NCBI GenBank assembly: GCA_001570385.1
Contig: BBYL01000029.1
Location: 1-64,000 of the forward strand
Length of the DNA stretch: 64,000 bases
From: Microtetraspora glauca
GTDB lineage: Bacteria > Actinomycetota > Actinomycetes > Streptosporangiales > Streptosporangiaceae
Reading direction: 5' to 3'
The translations under genes were made by a program, and so were the position numbers. Of this stretch, positions 49,423 through 57,764 are shown piece by piece. Below the pieces are notes generated by a model. It made no database searches, had not been told where the DNA came from, and saw only the letters and a program-made list of their open reading frames with translations. How positions within the stretch are numbered: position 1 is the first letter of the stretch; the number at the start of each line of letters is the position of its first letter.

Positions 49423-51051
49423 TCAGCCGGCCGGGGCGATCCACGCGTCGTCGAGCAGGATCATGCTGTTCACGCTGCCCTCGACGCCGTGGACGTTCTT
49501 CTGCCACGCGAGGAACTCGGGAGTGGGACCGTAGACGAGCGCGGGGACGTCCGTGTTCCACTGCTTCTGGATCCGGCCCATGATCGCGCGCTGCTCGTCC
49601 TCGGTCTCCGCGACCTGGAACTCGTCGATCAGCGCGTCCATCTCCGGACCGGTGTGCATGCCGACGCTGAGGTTGCCCTTGCTGTGCAGGGTCGCGAACA
49701 TCCGCCCGTACGGCCCGGCCTCGCGCCAGCTGATGCCCCATCCGGCCACGTCGTAGTCCTTGTTGACCGCCACCTTGGTGATCTGGTCGGCGACGGCGCG
49801 GACCAGGTCGAGCTCGACCTGGAAGCCGACGCTCTCCAGCATCGACTTGATCGCCAACGCGGTGGCTCGCGCGGAGGGATCCTGGCGGCCGAGATAGGTG
49901 ATCTTCCCGTCGAACCCGTCGGCCTTCGCCTGCTTGAGCAGTTCCCTGGCCTTGTCCGGGTCGTACGCCAGGGACGCGTTGTCGGTGTGCCAGCGTGAGA
50001 AGTCCGGGAAGACCTCGTTGCTGGCGACGCCCGCTCCGTTGTAGGAGCGCTGGTAGATCACCTCGGGCTTGATCGCGTGGAACAGCGCCTGGCGCACACG
50101 CGGGTCGGCTCCCGGTCGGCCCTCGGAGGCGTTGATGACGCCGACGTTGCCCAGAGCGACCAGGTTCATGTACCCGTGGAACCCGTCGCCCAGCGCCTTG
50201 TCGATGAGTGCGGGGTCACGGAAGAAGGCGGCCTGTGCCCCGCCCGATCTGAGGGTGTCCAGCAGGGCGTTGGGGTCGGTCATGTAGATGACCCGGATCT
50301 TGTCCAGGTTCGGGCGGCCGTCCCAGTAGTCCGCACGCGCGTTGAGCACGGTCTCCTCGTGCGGCGCGTAGGTGCCGAAGGTGAACGCCCCGGCTCCCAC
50401 GGGCGTAAACGTGCCGCCGTCGTCCGACGACTTGGCGACGATCATGCCGGGGCCGGTGGTCAGCATGTACGCGAAGGTGGGCCACTTCTTCGCCAGCGTG
50501 AAGACCACGGTCGAGTCGTCCGGCGTCTCGACGGACGCGACGTTGTCCTTCCAGAGCCGTGCTTCGTCCGCGCCCTTCTCGACGTAGCGGTCGAGGCTCC
50601 ACTTGACGGCCTTGGCGTTCAGCGGCGTGCCGTCGCTGAACGTGACGCCGTCGCGCAGGGTGAGCGTCCACTTCTTGTAGCCGTCGCCCGCCTCCAGCCC
50701 CTTCGCGAGCTGCGGCTTCACCTCACCGGCCGTGCTGTCCCAGCGCATGAGCACGTCGTAGATCGCCGCCATCTCCAGGCCGCCGGTGGAACCGGCGACG
50801 ATGGTCTGCGCGGGGTCGAGCACGGCGGCCTCGGCGTAGGCGCCGAACGTCAGCGTGCCGCCCTTCACCGGTTCGCCGCCGGAGTCGTCGCCGATCATTC
50901 CCACCTGGTAGGTGGAGGGTGACGGCTTGGTGGTCTGGCCGGGCGCGGCGGTGTTCTTGCCTCCGGGGGATGACGTGCACGCCGCCGTGAGCGCCGCGAC
51001 GACGAGCAGTCCGGCGGCCGGGCGCAACCACGTCGTGTTTCGAGGCTTCAT
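49423..51051 (-). CDS. oppA: ABC importer substrate-binding lipoprotein (family 5, OppA-like)
   Basis: A 542-residue solute-binding protein. Signal peptide with lipobox LTAACTSS anchors it to the membrane; then SBP_bac_5 features GGTLTFGAYAEAAVLDPAQT, the WTLTLRDGVTFSDGTPLNAKAVKWSLDRY motif with its conserved Asp-Gly-Thr-Pro, and a C-terminal PEFLAWQKNVHGV. It should deliver peptides or similar solutes to the permease. AGGAGGAAGCG lies upstream. Its upstream region is shared with a divergent acyl-CoA ligase gene. Confidence 0.95.
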   Translation of the reverse strand: MKPRNTTWLRPAAGLLVVAALTAACTSSPGGKNTAAPGQTTKPSPSTYQVGMIGDDSGGEPVKGGTLTFGAYAEAAVLDPAQTIVAGSTGGLEMAAIYDVLMRWDSTAGEVKPQLAKGLEAGDGYKKWTLTLRDGVTFSDGTPLNAKAVKWSLDRYVEKGADEARLWKDNVASVETPDDSTVVFTLAKKWPTFAYMLTTGPGMIVAKSSDDGGTFTPVGAGAFTFGTYAPHEETVLNARADYWDGRPNLDKIRVIYMTDPNALLDTLRSGGAQAAFFRDPALIDKALGDGFHGYMNLVALGNVGVINASEGRPGADPRVRQALFHAIKPEVIYQRSYNGAGVASNEVFPDFSRWHTDNASLAYDPDKARELLKQAKADGFDGKITYLGRQDPSARATALAIKSMLESVGFQVELDLVRAVADQITKVAVNKDYDVAGWGISWREAGPYGRMFATLHSKGNLSVGMHTGPEMDALIDEFQVAETEDEQRAIMGRIQKQWNTDVPALVYGPTPEFLAWQKNVHGVEGSVNSMILLDDAWIAPAG

Positions 51052-51137
51052 CGCTTCCTCCTATTGGCCGCCCGGAAATCGCGCATACGGGCGGACAGGA
51101 AGCGAGGCAATCAGGACAGATCATCACGAGTTCCGCT

Positions 51138-51158
51138 ATGTCCCACTGAGTGAGACAT
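51138..51158. promoter_or_regulatory. 21-bp near-perfect palindrome in the oppA/acyl-CoA ligase divergent promoter
   Basis: The half-sites ATGTC-C-CACT and AGTG-A-GACAT surround one central base; 18 of 20 paired positions are complementary. It lies 87 bases from the oppA ATG and 100 bases from the ligase start, and short AT-rich stretches flank it. It looks like the operator of a GntR- or TetR-type dimer; no regulator gene is nearby. Confidence 0.75.
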
Positions 51159-51257
51159 GGGCCACACAAGATCACATACTGCCTGGTAATCGACGTGAGG
51201 ACCGCTGAAACGGCGGTGCGTGCCGTACCAGATCTTCCCGAAACGCGAGGAGCGCCA

Positions 51258-52901
51258 GTGCCAGAGGACAGCCCCCGAGCCCTGCTCTCCGACGACCGGC
51301 CCGCCGACCGGATCACCTTCGCCGGACTGGTGGCGGCCCGCGCGGACGACGACCGTACGGGGTTGAAGTTCGAGGACCGGTGCTGGACCTGGCGGGAGAT
51401 CGTCGCCGAGGCCCGCCTGCGGGCCGGGCTCGCCCGCGACCTCAGAAAGCCCGGCCCCTGGCACGTCGGCCTGTTCCTGGAGAACACCCCGGAGCACCTG
51501 TTCTGGCTGCTCGGCGCCGCCCTCGCCGGGGCGACCGTGATCGGGGTCAACCCGACCCGGCGGGGCTCCGAACTGGCCGGAGACATCAACTTCACCGACT
51601 GCCAGCTCCTCGTCACCGAGACAGGGAGGCAGGACCTGCTCGACGGACTCGCGCTGGACTGCCGGGACCGGGTGCTGGTCACCGACTCGGACGCGTACGC
51701 GACGACCCTCGCGGAAACCGCGCCTCTGGGCTCCGAGGCCGGCGCGGTGCCTCCCGAGACGTACTTCTCGCTGATCTTCACCTCCGGGACCACGTCCGCG
51801 CCGAAGGCGGTGATCTGCAGCCAGGCCCGGCTCGGCCGGATCGCCCTCCAGCAGCGGCAGCGAAGGGATCTCGGCCCGGACGACGTCTTCTACGTCGTGA
51901 TGCCGATGTTCCACTCGAACGCGATCATGGCGGGCATCGCGCCCGCCGTCGCCTCCGGCGGATGCGTCGTGCTGCGGCGCAGGTTCTCCGCGTCCGCGTT
52001 CCTGCCCGACGTCCGCAGACACGGGGTGACCTTCTTCAACTACGTCGGCAAGCCGCTCAACTACATCCTCGCGGTGCCCGAGCGGCCCGACGACGCCGAC
52101 AACCCGCTGCGCATCGCGTTCGGCAACGAGGCCGCGGAACGCGACATCGAGGAGTTCGCCCGGCGCTTCGGCTGCACGGTCATCGACTCGTACGGCTCAA
52201 GCGAGGGCGAGGTGCGGCTCAACCGCGTTCCGGGCACGCCGCGCGGCTCCCTGGGAGTGTCGGAGGCGGGCACCGTCGTCGTCGATCCGGAGACGCTGGA
52301 GGAGTGCCCGCGAGCGGAGTTCGACGAGGCGGGCGCTCTCCTCAACGCCGAGCAGGCCATCGGGGAGATCGTCAACACGGTCGGAGCCGCCGCGTTCGAG
52401 GGCTACTACAAGAACCCCGAGGCCACCGCGGCGCGGATCCGGGGCGGCTGGGTGTGGTCGGGTGACCTCGCCTACCGCGACGCCCAGGGGTTCTGGTACT
52501 TCGCGGGCCGGAACAGCGACTGGCTGCGCGTGGACGGGGAGAACTTCGCGGCCGCGCCCGTGGAGCGGCTGCTGGCCCGCTTCGAGGCGTTCACGGACGT
52601 CGCGGTCTACGCCGTTCCCGACGCCGAGGTGGGCGACCAGGTGATGGCGGCGGTCGTACTCGCTGACGGCCGCGCCTTCGACGCGGAGGCGTTCGCGGAC
52701 TTCCTCGGCCGCCAGCCGGACCTCGGAACCAAGTGGGTGCCCCGGTATGTCCGGATCATGGCGGAGTTGCCCCGCACGGCCACGAGCAAGGTGGTCAAAC
52801 GGCCGCTGCGCGACGAGGCGTGGCACACCCCCGACCCCGTGTTCGTACGGCACGGCGCCACCCTCGCCTACACGGCCATCACACCGGATAGCACCGCCTG
52901 A
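51258..52901 (+). CDS. Acyl-CoA synthetase / AMP-dependent ligase (FadD-like)
   Basis: A 547-residue ANL-superfamily enzyme, complete. Motifs: P-loop FTSGTTSAPKAVI (about 180), DSYGSSEGEVRL (about 318), WSGDLAYRDAQGFWYFAGR (about 400-418) and the C-terminal ELPRTATSKVVKR with the catalytic Lys. It activates a carboxylic acid as acyl-AMP and then acyl-CoA. Similar proteins act in fatty-acid, steroid side-chain or aromatic-acid degradation. GTG 51258 is chosen because GAGGAG lies 6 bases upstream. It heads a four-gene plus-strand operon. Confidence 0.92.
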   Translation: MPEDSPRALLSDDRPADRITFAGLVAARADDDRTGLKFEDRCWTWREIVAEARLRAGLARDLRKPGPWHVGLFLENTPEHLFWLLGAALAGATVIGVNPTRRGSELAGDINFTDCQLLVTETGRQDLLDGLALDCRDRVLVTDSDAYATTLAETAPLGSEAGAVPPETYFSLIFTSGTTSAPKAVICSQARLGRIALQQRQRRDLGPDDVFYVVMPMFHSNAIMAGIAPAVASGGCVVLRRRFSASAFLPDVRRHGVTFFNYVGKPLNYILAVPERPDDADNPLRIAFGNEAAERDIEEFARRFGCTVIDSYGSSEGEVRLNRVPGTPRGSLGVSEAGTVVVDPETLEECPRAEFDEAGALLNAEQAIGEIVNTVGAAAFEGYYKNPEATAARIRGGWVWSGDLAYRDAQGFWYFAGRNSDWLRVDGENFAAAPVERLLARFEAFTDVAVYAVPDAEVGDQVMAAVVLADGRAFDAEAFADFLGRQPDLGTKWVPRYVRIMAELPRTATSKVVKRPLRDEAWHTPDPVFVRHGATLAYTAITPDSTA

Positions 52902-53012
52902 CCTGCGAGAACGCGATCCATTCGGCCGCAGGTCGGGGCGGCGGCCGGCTGTGGTCCCGTTCAACGGGAGCGGCACGGTCCCGGCGTGATCGGAGGTCAT
53001 AGCCTGCCGCGC

Positions 53013-53900
53013 ATGAGGTACGCCGTCATCGCCCCCGTTGCCGCCGACACCACCGCGGATCCGGAATGGATCAGCGGGTTCGCCCAGCATGCCGAGGCGT
53101 GCGGATTCGAGTCGATCGTGGTGGTCGAGCACGCGGTGGTGATGACCGGCTACTCCAGCGTCTACCCGTACGACAGGTCGGGGAAGATGGAGCTCGCCGA
53201 CGACTGCGACATCCCGGACCCGCTGGACCTCCTGGCCTTCCTCGCCGGCCGTACCAGCCGGATCGGGCTCGCGACCGGAGTCCTGGTGCTGCCCAACCAC
53301 CACCCCGTCGTCCTGGCCAAGCGCCTCGCCACCATCGACGCGCTGTCGGGCGGCCGGCTCCGCCTGTGCGTGGGCATGGGCTGGATGAAAGAGGAGATCG
53401 AGGCGTGCGGCGCCCCCTTCGAGGCGCGCGGCCGTCGTGCGGACGAGCAGATCGACGTGATGCGGAAGCTGTGGGCCGGCACCTCGCCCGGCGGCGTCGA
53501 GCACCACGGAGAGTTCTTCGACTTCCGCGGCGCGATGAGCTACCCGAAGCCCGCGCGGGAGGGCGGCGTGCCCATCCACATCGGCGGGCACAGCGTGGCC
53601 GCCGCGCGGCGGGCCGGCCGGCGCGGCGACGGACTCCAGCCGCTCGGCCTGGCCGGCGACGAGCTGCGCAGGCTCGTGGGCATCATGCGCGAGGAGGCGG
53701 AGAAGAACGACCGCGACCCGGACGCCCTGGAGCTCTCGCTCGGGCACCTGGTCACCCGGATCACGGCGGAGAAGGCCGAGTCCCTCGCCGCCCTCGGCGC
53801 CGACCGGATCGTGCTCGCCGCCGACCCGACGCCGGACCTCGCCCGGGCCAAGGACGATCTGTCGGCCTGCGCCGACCGCCTCGGGCTGGCCGGCGCATGA
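53013..53900 (+). CDS. LLM-class (probably F420-dependent) oxidoreductase
   Basis: A 295-residue luciferase-like TIM-barrel protein. Family marks: ADPEWISGFAQHAEACGFESIVVVEH (about 12-37), the TSRIGLATGVLVLPNHHPVVLAKRLATIDALSGGRL core and VGMGWMKEEIEACG, followed by GGVPIHIGGHS. Actinobacterial members usually use coenzyme F420 rather than FMN. ATG 53013 begins the family sequence; GTG 52986 upstream is an alternative. It overlaps the next gene by 4 bases. Confidence 0.9.
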   Translation: MRYAVIAPVAADTTADPEWISGFAQHAEACGFESIVVVEHAVVMTGYSSVYPYDRSGKMELADDCDIPDPLDLLAFLAGRTSRIGLATGVLVLPNHHPVVLAKRLATIDALSGGRLRLCVGMGWMKEEIEACGAPFEARGRRADEQIDVMRKLWAGTSPGGVEHHGEFFDFRGAMSYPKPAREGGVPIHIGGHSVAAARRAGRRGDGLQPLGLAGDELRRLVGIMREEAEKNDRDPDALELSLGHLVTRITAEKAESLAALGADRIVLAADPTPDLARAKDDLSACADRLGLAGA

Positions 53901-54379
53901 CGCTCACCACCGGCGACCGGGTGGAGCTCGGCGACCTGGTGGCCCGGTACGCGTTGTACACCGACCGCCGGGACCTGGACGGCCTGGTGAACCTGTTCAC
54001 GGAGGACGGCGTGCTCGTCCTCCCGGAGCCGCCGCACGCCCTCGGGCCCGTACGGACCGCCACCGGGCGCGCCGAGATCCGCGCGGCGATGGCGCGACTG
54101 GCCGATATCCCGGTCACCCTGCACGCGCTGGCCGGGCAGGTGTTCGACGCCGGCCCAGGCGCCGGGACGGCCACCGGGCACATCGCCTGCGTCGCCCACC
54201 ACCTGACGGAACGGGCGCCCGGCGAGGTGTCCGACCTGGTGTGGCACCTGCGCTACACCGACTCCTACCGGCGCGACGACGACGGCTGGCGCATCCGGCA
54301 CCGCGCGCTGCGGATCGACTGGATCGAGACACGGCCCGTACGCCGGTGGAACGGCGGGGAACGAGGAGGACGATCGTGA
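53897..54379 (+). CDS. SnoaL-like/NTF2-fold protein
   Basis: A 160-residue protein: DLVARYALYTDRRDLDGLVNLFTEDGVLVL near the N-terminus and WRIRHRALRIDWIE at the end, the SnoaL_4 pattern (bile-acid dehydratase, scytalone dehydratase and limonene-epoxide hydrolase relatives). It could be a dehydratase or isomerase for the product of the flanking oxidoreductases. ATG overlaps the LLM gene stop and its stop overlaps the SDR start (GTGA). Confidence 0.85.
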   Translation: MTLTTGDRVELGDLVARYALYTDRRDLDGLVNLFTEDGVLVLPEPPHALGPVRTATGRAEIRAAMARLADIPVTLHALAGQVFDAGPGAGTATGHIACVAHHLTERAPGEVSDLVWHLRYTDSYRRDDDGWRIRHRALRIDWIETRPVRRWNGGERGGRS

Positions 54380-55206
54380 GCGGCACCCCATCGGCACCGG
54401 CCCGGGTCTCCGTGGTGACCGGCGGCGCGCTCGGCATCGGGGGCGCGATCAGCCGCCGGCTCGCCGCCGCGGGCGACCTGGTGGTACTCAACGACATCGA
54501 CGGCGAGGCCGCGGAGCGGACCAGGGCCGAGATCGAGGCCGCCGGAGGCCGATGCGTCACGGTGATCGGCGACGCCGCCCACGACGACACGGTCACGCGG
54601 GTCGTCGAGACCGCTCTCGACGCGGGCGGCGGCCGGGTCGACGTGCTGGTGAACAACGTCGGCGACTTTCGCCCGGCGTCCAAGACCTTCCTCCACAGCA
54701 AGCCCGAGCAGTGGCAGCGCCTGTACGAGCTGAACCTGCTGCACGTCTTCGCGATGAGCCACGCGCTGCTCCCCGTGATGATCGAGCGGCGCTCCGGCGT
54801 GGTGATCAACAATTCCACCGTCGAGGCGTTCCGCGGCATTCCCGGCCACGCGGTGTACTCCGCGTACAACGCCGGGGTGTCGGCGTTCACCAAGAGCCTT
54901 GCCGTCGAGGTCGGGCAGTACGGCATCCGGGTGAACGCCATCGCGCCCGACCTGGCCGACACGCCGCAGACCCCGGCGGCCGCGATGCTGCGCGGGCGCG
55001 ATCCCGAACTGCTCCGCACCTGGATCCCGCTCGGCCGGTTCGGGGAGCCCGACGACTACGCGGCCGTCGTGGCGTTCCTCGCCTCGGACGAGGCCCGGTT
55101 CGTCACCGGCCACACCATCCCGGTGGACGGCGGGACCCTCGCCGCGTCCGGCTGGTACGGCAGGGCCGACCGCAAGGGCTGGACGAACATGCCCAACGAG
55201 CCATGA
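54376..55206 (+). CDS. Short-chain dehydrogenase/reductase
   Basis: A 276-residue classical SDR. NAD(P) site VTGGALGIGGAISRRL (TGxxxGIG, about 14-28), NNVGDF, catalytic Ser near INNSTVEAF, YSAYNAGVSAF with the YxxxN variant where the usual YxxxK lysine would be, and C-terminal TGHTIPVDGGTLAASGWY. The catalytic tyrosine region YSAYNAGVS is shifted from the normal YxxSK, which may alter activity. GAGGAGGACGATC precedes GTG 54376. Last gene of the ligase operon. Confidence 0.88.
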   Translation: MSGTPSAPARVSVVTGGALGIGGAISRRLAAAGDLVVLNDIDGEAAERTRAEIEAAGGRCVTVIGDAAHDDTVTRVVETALDAGGGRVDVLVNNVGDFRPASKTFLHSKPEQWQRLYELNLLHVFAMSHALLPVMIERRSGVVINNSTVEAFRGIPGHAVYSAYNAGVSAFTKSLAVEVGQYGIRVNAIAPDLADTPQTPAAAMLRGRDPELLRTWIPLGRFGEPDDYAAVVAFLASDEARFVTGHTIPVDGGTLAASGWYGRADRKGWTNMPNEP

Positions 55207-55291
55207 CCACACCACCGAGCCACCGTCCGGCCCGGCGTTCCCGATCTTCCGCTAGGGAGCGCCGGGCCGCACGGTTGTAGGCGGCACCCTT

Positions 55292-55470
55292 GCAGGCCGC
55301 ACGGTTGGTTGCAGGCCGAGGGTTGGTTGCAGACGGCAGGGTTGGTTGCAGGCCAGGGTTGGTTGCAGGCCGAGGGTTGGTTGCAGACGGCAGGGTTGGT
55401 TGCAGGCCAGGGTTGGTTGCAGACGGCAGGGTTGGTTGCAGGCCAGGGTTGGTTGCAGACGGCAGGGTTG
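55292..55470. repeat. 17-19 bp tandem repeat, about 10 copies (GCAGGCC...GGGTTGGTT)
   Basis: Three unit forms alternate, all sharing GCAG at the start and AGGGTTGGTT at the end (17, 18 and 19 bases). The array fills most of the 390-base gap between the SDR and phosphodiesterase genes; no gene is supported there. The order of unit types (long/short/medium) is itself partly repeated, suggesting duplication of a higher-order block of about 54 bases. Confidence 0.9.
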
Positions 55471-55596
55471 CCGGCACTTCCACCGCCGCCTGGTGACAGG
55501 CCGAGTCGCACGGCTGTGGGCGGCCATCACGGTTCAGGTCGTCCCCACCGTCGCCGGGCGCGTCTCCTGCGTTTCGACTGCACGAAGGGTCGCACG

Positions 55597-56079
55597 TCAG
55601 GTGACGGGCACGATCGTCGCCTCGACGAGGGACCCGTCGTCGATGAGGAGCACCCCCAGGGTCCCGTACGGCTGGCGCCGCCGGTCGGTGGGCGAACCGG
55701 GATTGAAGACCCGCAGTCCCTCCTCGGTCTCGTCCAGCGGGATGTGGGAGTGCCCGAAGATCACGAGATCGGCGGACGGGAACCTGCGGCGCATCCGGGT
55801 GATCCGCCCGCGCGCCTGGCCGCTGTCGTGGATCATCGCCACGCTCACGCCGCCGAGATCCAGTTCCAATGTCTCCGGAGCCACCAGGTCCGGGACGTCG
55901 TTGTTGCCCTTGACGACGTGGACGGGGGCATAGGCCGCCAGTTCGTCGAGCACCGAGGGCACGCACACGTCCCCGGCGTGCAGGATCACGTCCGCGTCGC
56001 GAAGCCGCTCCGCCACCCGGGGCGGGCACGACTTCCACCGGCGCGGCGCGTGGGTGTCCGACAGGACGACGACCTTCAT
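55597..56079 (-). CDS. YfcE/MJ0936-type metallophosphoesterase
   Basis: A 160-residue calcineurin-like phosphodiesterase: VVVLSDTHAP (metal motif DxH, residues 7-9), DVILHAGDV (GD motif, about 36), VVKGNND (GNND, about 58) and the two late His motifs MIHDSGQARG and IFGHSHIP. All metal ligands are present. Family members cleave phosphodiesters in small molecules or nucleic acids; the substrate is unknown. Confidence 0.92.
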   Translation of the reverse strand: MKVVVLSDTHAPRRWKSCPPRVAERLRDADVILHAGDVCVPSVLDELAAYAPVHVVKGNNDVPDLVAPETLELDLGGVSVAMIHDSGQARGRITRMRRRFPSADLVIFGHSHIPLDETEEGLRVFNPGSPTDRRRQPYGTLGVLLIDDGSLVEATIVPVT

Positions 56080-56319
56080 CCCTCCCCCTCCGCTCCGCGT
56101 TCGTTCCCTGCGCCCTACCTCTGCGCCCTGCCCCTTGTGCCCTGTCCCTTACGCCCTACTCTTGCGCCCCGCCCCTTGCTCCTTGCGCCTTGCGCCTTGC
56201 TCCTGCGGCGGCTTCACCGCGCGTGCGCTTCTCCGGTCCTTGGCGGCTCCCGCCGGGCACAGTCCTGCCGTGGGTCTCCCGCCGCTGAGATCATTCCGCG
56301 GATTCCGTGATTCCACGGG
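56080..56319. other. Pyrimidine-rich degenerate repeats
   Basis: A 240-base gap between two leftward genes. 56105-56205 consists of degenerate copies of TTGCGCCCTGCCCC. No gene is seen; it should contain the phosphodiesterase promoter. Confidence 0.6.
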
Positions 56320-56727
56320 CTACGGGCACTTGAGCCACGCGACCAAGGGATAGGAGCCACCGCTCGGCGTCTTCATCCATCTGTACCCGGCCTCAACGCG
56401 GGACCCCTTGTTCTCATTGCCCTTGTCCTGCTCGTCCCAAAGGCACGAGGGACGGCCCCCGACGTGATCGCGCCCGTCGCTGTCCGTCCACCACGCATCG
56501 GCCGGGACCAGGGCGGCCGGACCGCTGTCCGCCTGGAACGTCCCTGAGCCGTCAACGGTGAGCTGGACGTATCCCTCAGCGATGGCCAACGGGACATCGC
56601 CCAGCGGCAGGAAGCTCGCCGCCACGCCACCCACCACCGCTGAGACAAGAATGATCAATGCCATGAACACCCTGCTGACGGTTACGTGACCCGCCTTCGT
56701 CGTGGCCGGGATCTCAGGCAAAGACAT
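56320..56727 (-). CDS. Unidentified single-pass membrane protein
   Basis: A 135-residue protein with one N-terminal transmembrane helix (about 17-40, MALIILVSAVVGGVAASFL) and a soluble outer domain with Cys in PSCLWDEQ and the terminal LKCP, which could pair. Conserved-looking aromatic segments include DAWWTDSDGRDHVGG and YRWMKTPSGGSYPLVAW. I do not recognise the family. It is transcribed alone. Confidence 0.7.
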   Translation of the reverse strand: MSLPEIPATTKAGHVTVSRVFMALIILVSAVVGGVAASFLPLGDVPLAIAEGYVQLTVDGSGTFQADSGPAALVPADAWWTDSDGRDHVGGRPSCLWDEQDKGNENKGSRVEAGYRWMKTPSGGSYPLVAWLKCP

Positions 56728-56913
56728 GGGGGAACTGTACGACCCTTCCGATCAATCGGGCACCCGCCTGCTCACGCGGCTCTCGTCCGATCGCCGTCTC
56801 CGGTCCAGGCGCCTCTCCGCCCTCCACGCGGGCCGGGCGGCGTTGCGGCTCTCGGCCACTCCCAGACCTGGCTAGGCTGACCGGAACATCTACGCGGGGG
56901 GAGGGGAGGAGCG

Positions 56914-57456
56914 GTGCGCCAACGGTCGTCGTTCCTCGCCGTACCCGCCAGGTGGCTGATCTGCCTGATCTTCCCGCTGCTGGTCAGCGGCGTCCCCGCT
57001 GCGGGCGTGCTCGGCGCGCTGCCGCAGGCCGCCGTTCTCGCGGTGTCCGCCCCCTCCGCTCTCATCGCGTCCGCGCCCTCGTCCGCCACGGCGGCCGACA
57101 CGGACGACCATGAGGCCGGCACGCGCACCACTCTCGCGGCCGGGCCGTACGACACGATCACAGCCGGGCCGTACGACACGGTGGCGAGCGGTCCGGACGA
57201 CCACGTCGCCGCACCGCCGCAGCCGCACGACCACGGTCCGACCTCGCACGATCTCTCCGGCCGGCCGCGCCACGAGGCCGTCATCGGAGCGAAGCGCGGC
57301 GCCATGGGAGCGGGCCAGACGGCCCTTCTCGTCGACCGGCGCCGTCCCACGACGACTTCCCGTGTCACGACCGCCGTCCTGCCGCCGGACGGCGGCGCGG
57401 ACCCGCTCGCCGCACCCGGCGTCTCGCCGGGCCGCGCGCCACCCACCACAGGCTGA
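56914..57456 (+). CDS. Small secreted or membrane-anchored low-complexity protein
   Basis: A 180-residue product. GGAGGGGAGGAG before GTG 56914 is a strong ribosome site. A hydrophobic N-terminus (about 12-70) suggests export; the rest is rich in His, Asp, Thr and Pro, with DTDDHEAG, a GPYDTITAGPYDTVASGPDD repeat and HDHGPTSHD, a composition able to bind metal. No domain is recognised. The length and start are supported only by the ribosome site. Confidence 0.6.
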   Translation: MRQRSSFLAVPARWLICLIFPLLVSGVPAAGVLGALPQAAVLAVSAPSALIASAPSSATAADTDDHEAGTRTTLAAGPYDTITAGPYDTVASGPDDHVAAPPQPHDHGPTSHDLSGRPRHEAVIGAKRGAMGAGQTALLVDRRRPTTTSRVTTAVLPPDGGADPLAAPGVSPGRAPPTTG

Positions 57457-57551
57457 GAGCGCACGACCACCCGCTCTCGATCCCGGTATGCCTGCACGCG
57501 CTCTTTTCGCGCGCCCTTTCCGATCGGTTGACGCCTGAGGCACCGGATTCC

Positions 57552-57637
57552 ACGCGCAGGATTCACGCGCTGGTCTCCACACGCGCAGGATTCACGCGCT
57601 GGTCTCCACACGCAGGACTCCACGCGCTGGTCTCCAC
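57552..57637. repeat. 29-bp tandem repeat, three copies
   Basis: Units 57552-57580 and 57581-57609 are identical; 57610-57637 is a slightly shorter variant. Further CACCGGATTCCACGC copies occur to 57690. It fills the 308-base gap before secDF, in which no gene is supported. Confidence 0.85.
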
Positions 57638-57764
57638 ACAGGTTTCCAGGCACCGGATTCCACGCCGGATTCCACGCACCGGATTCCGTGCGCCGCGTCC
57701 CGATCTCGGTATGCCTTCACGCGCCTACGCGGCGCGTCATCCCACTCCGCCTGTGGAGGCTCTC

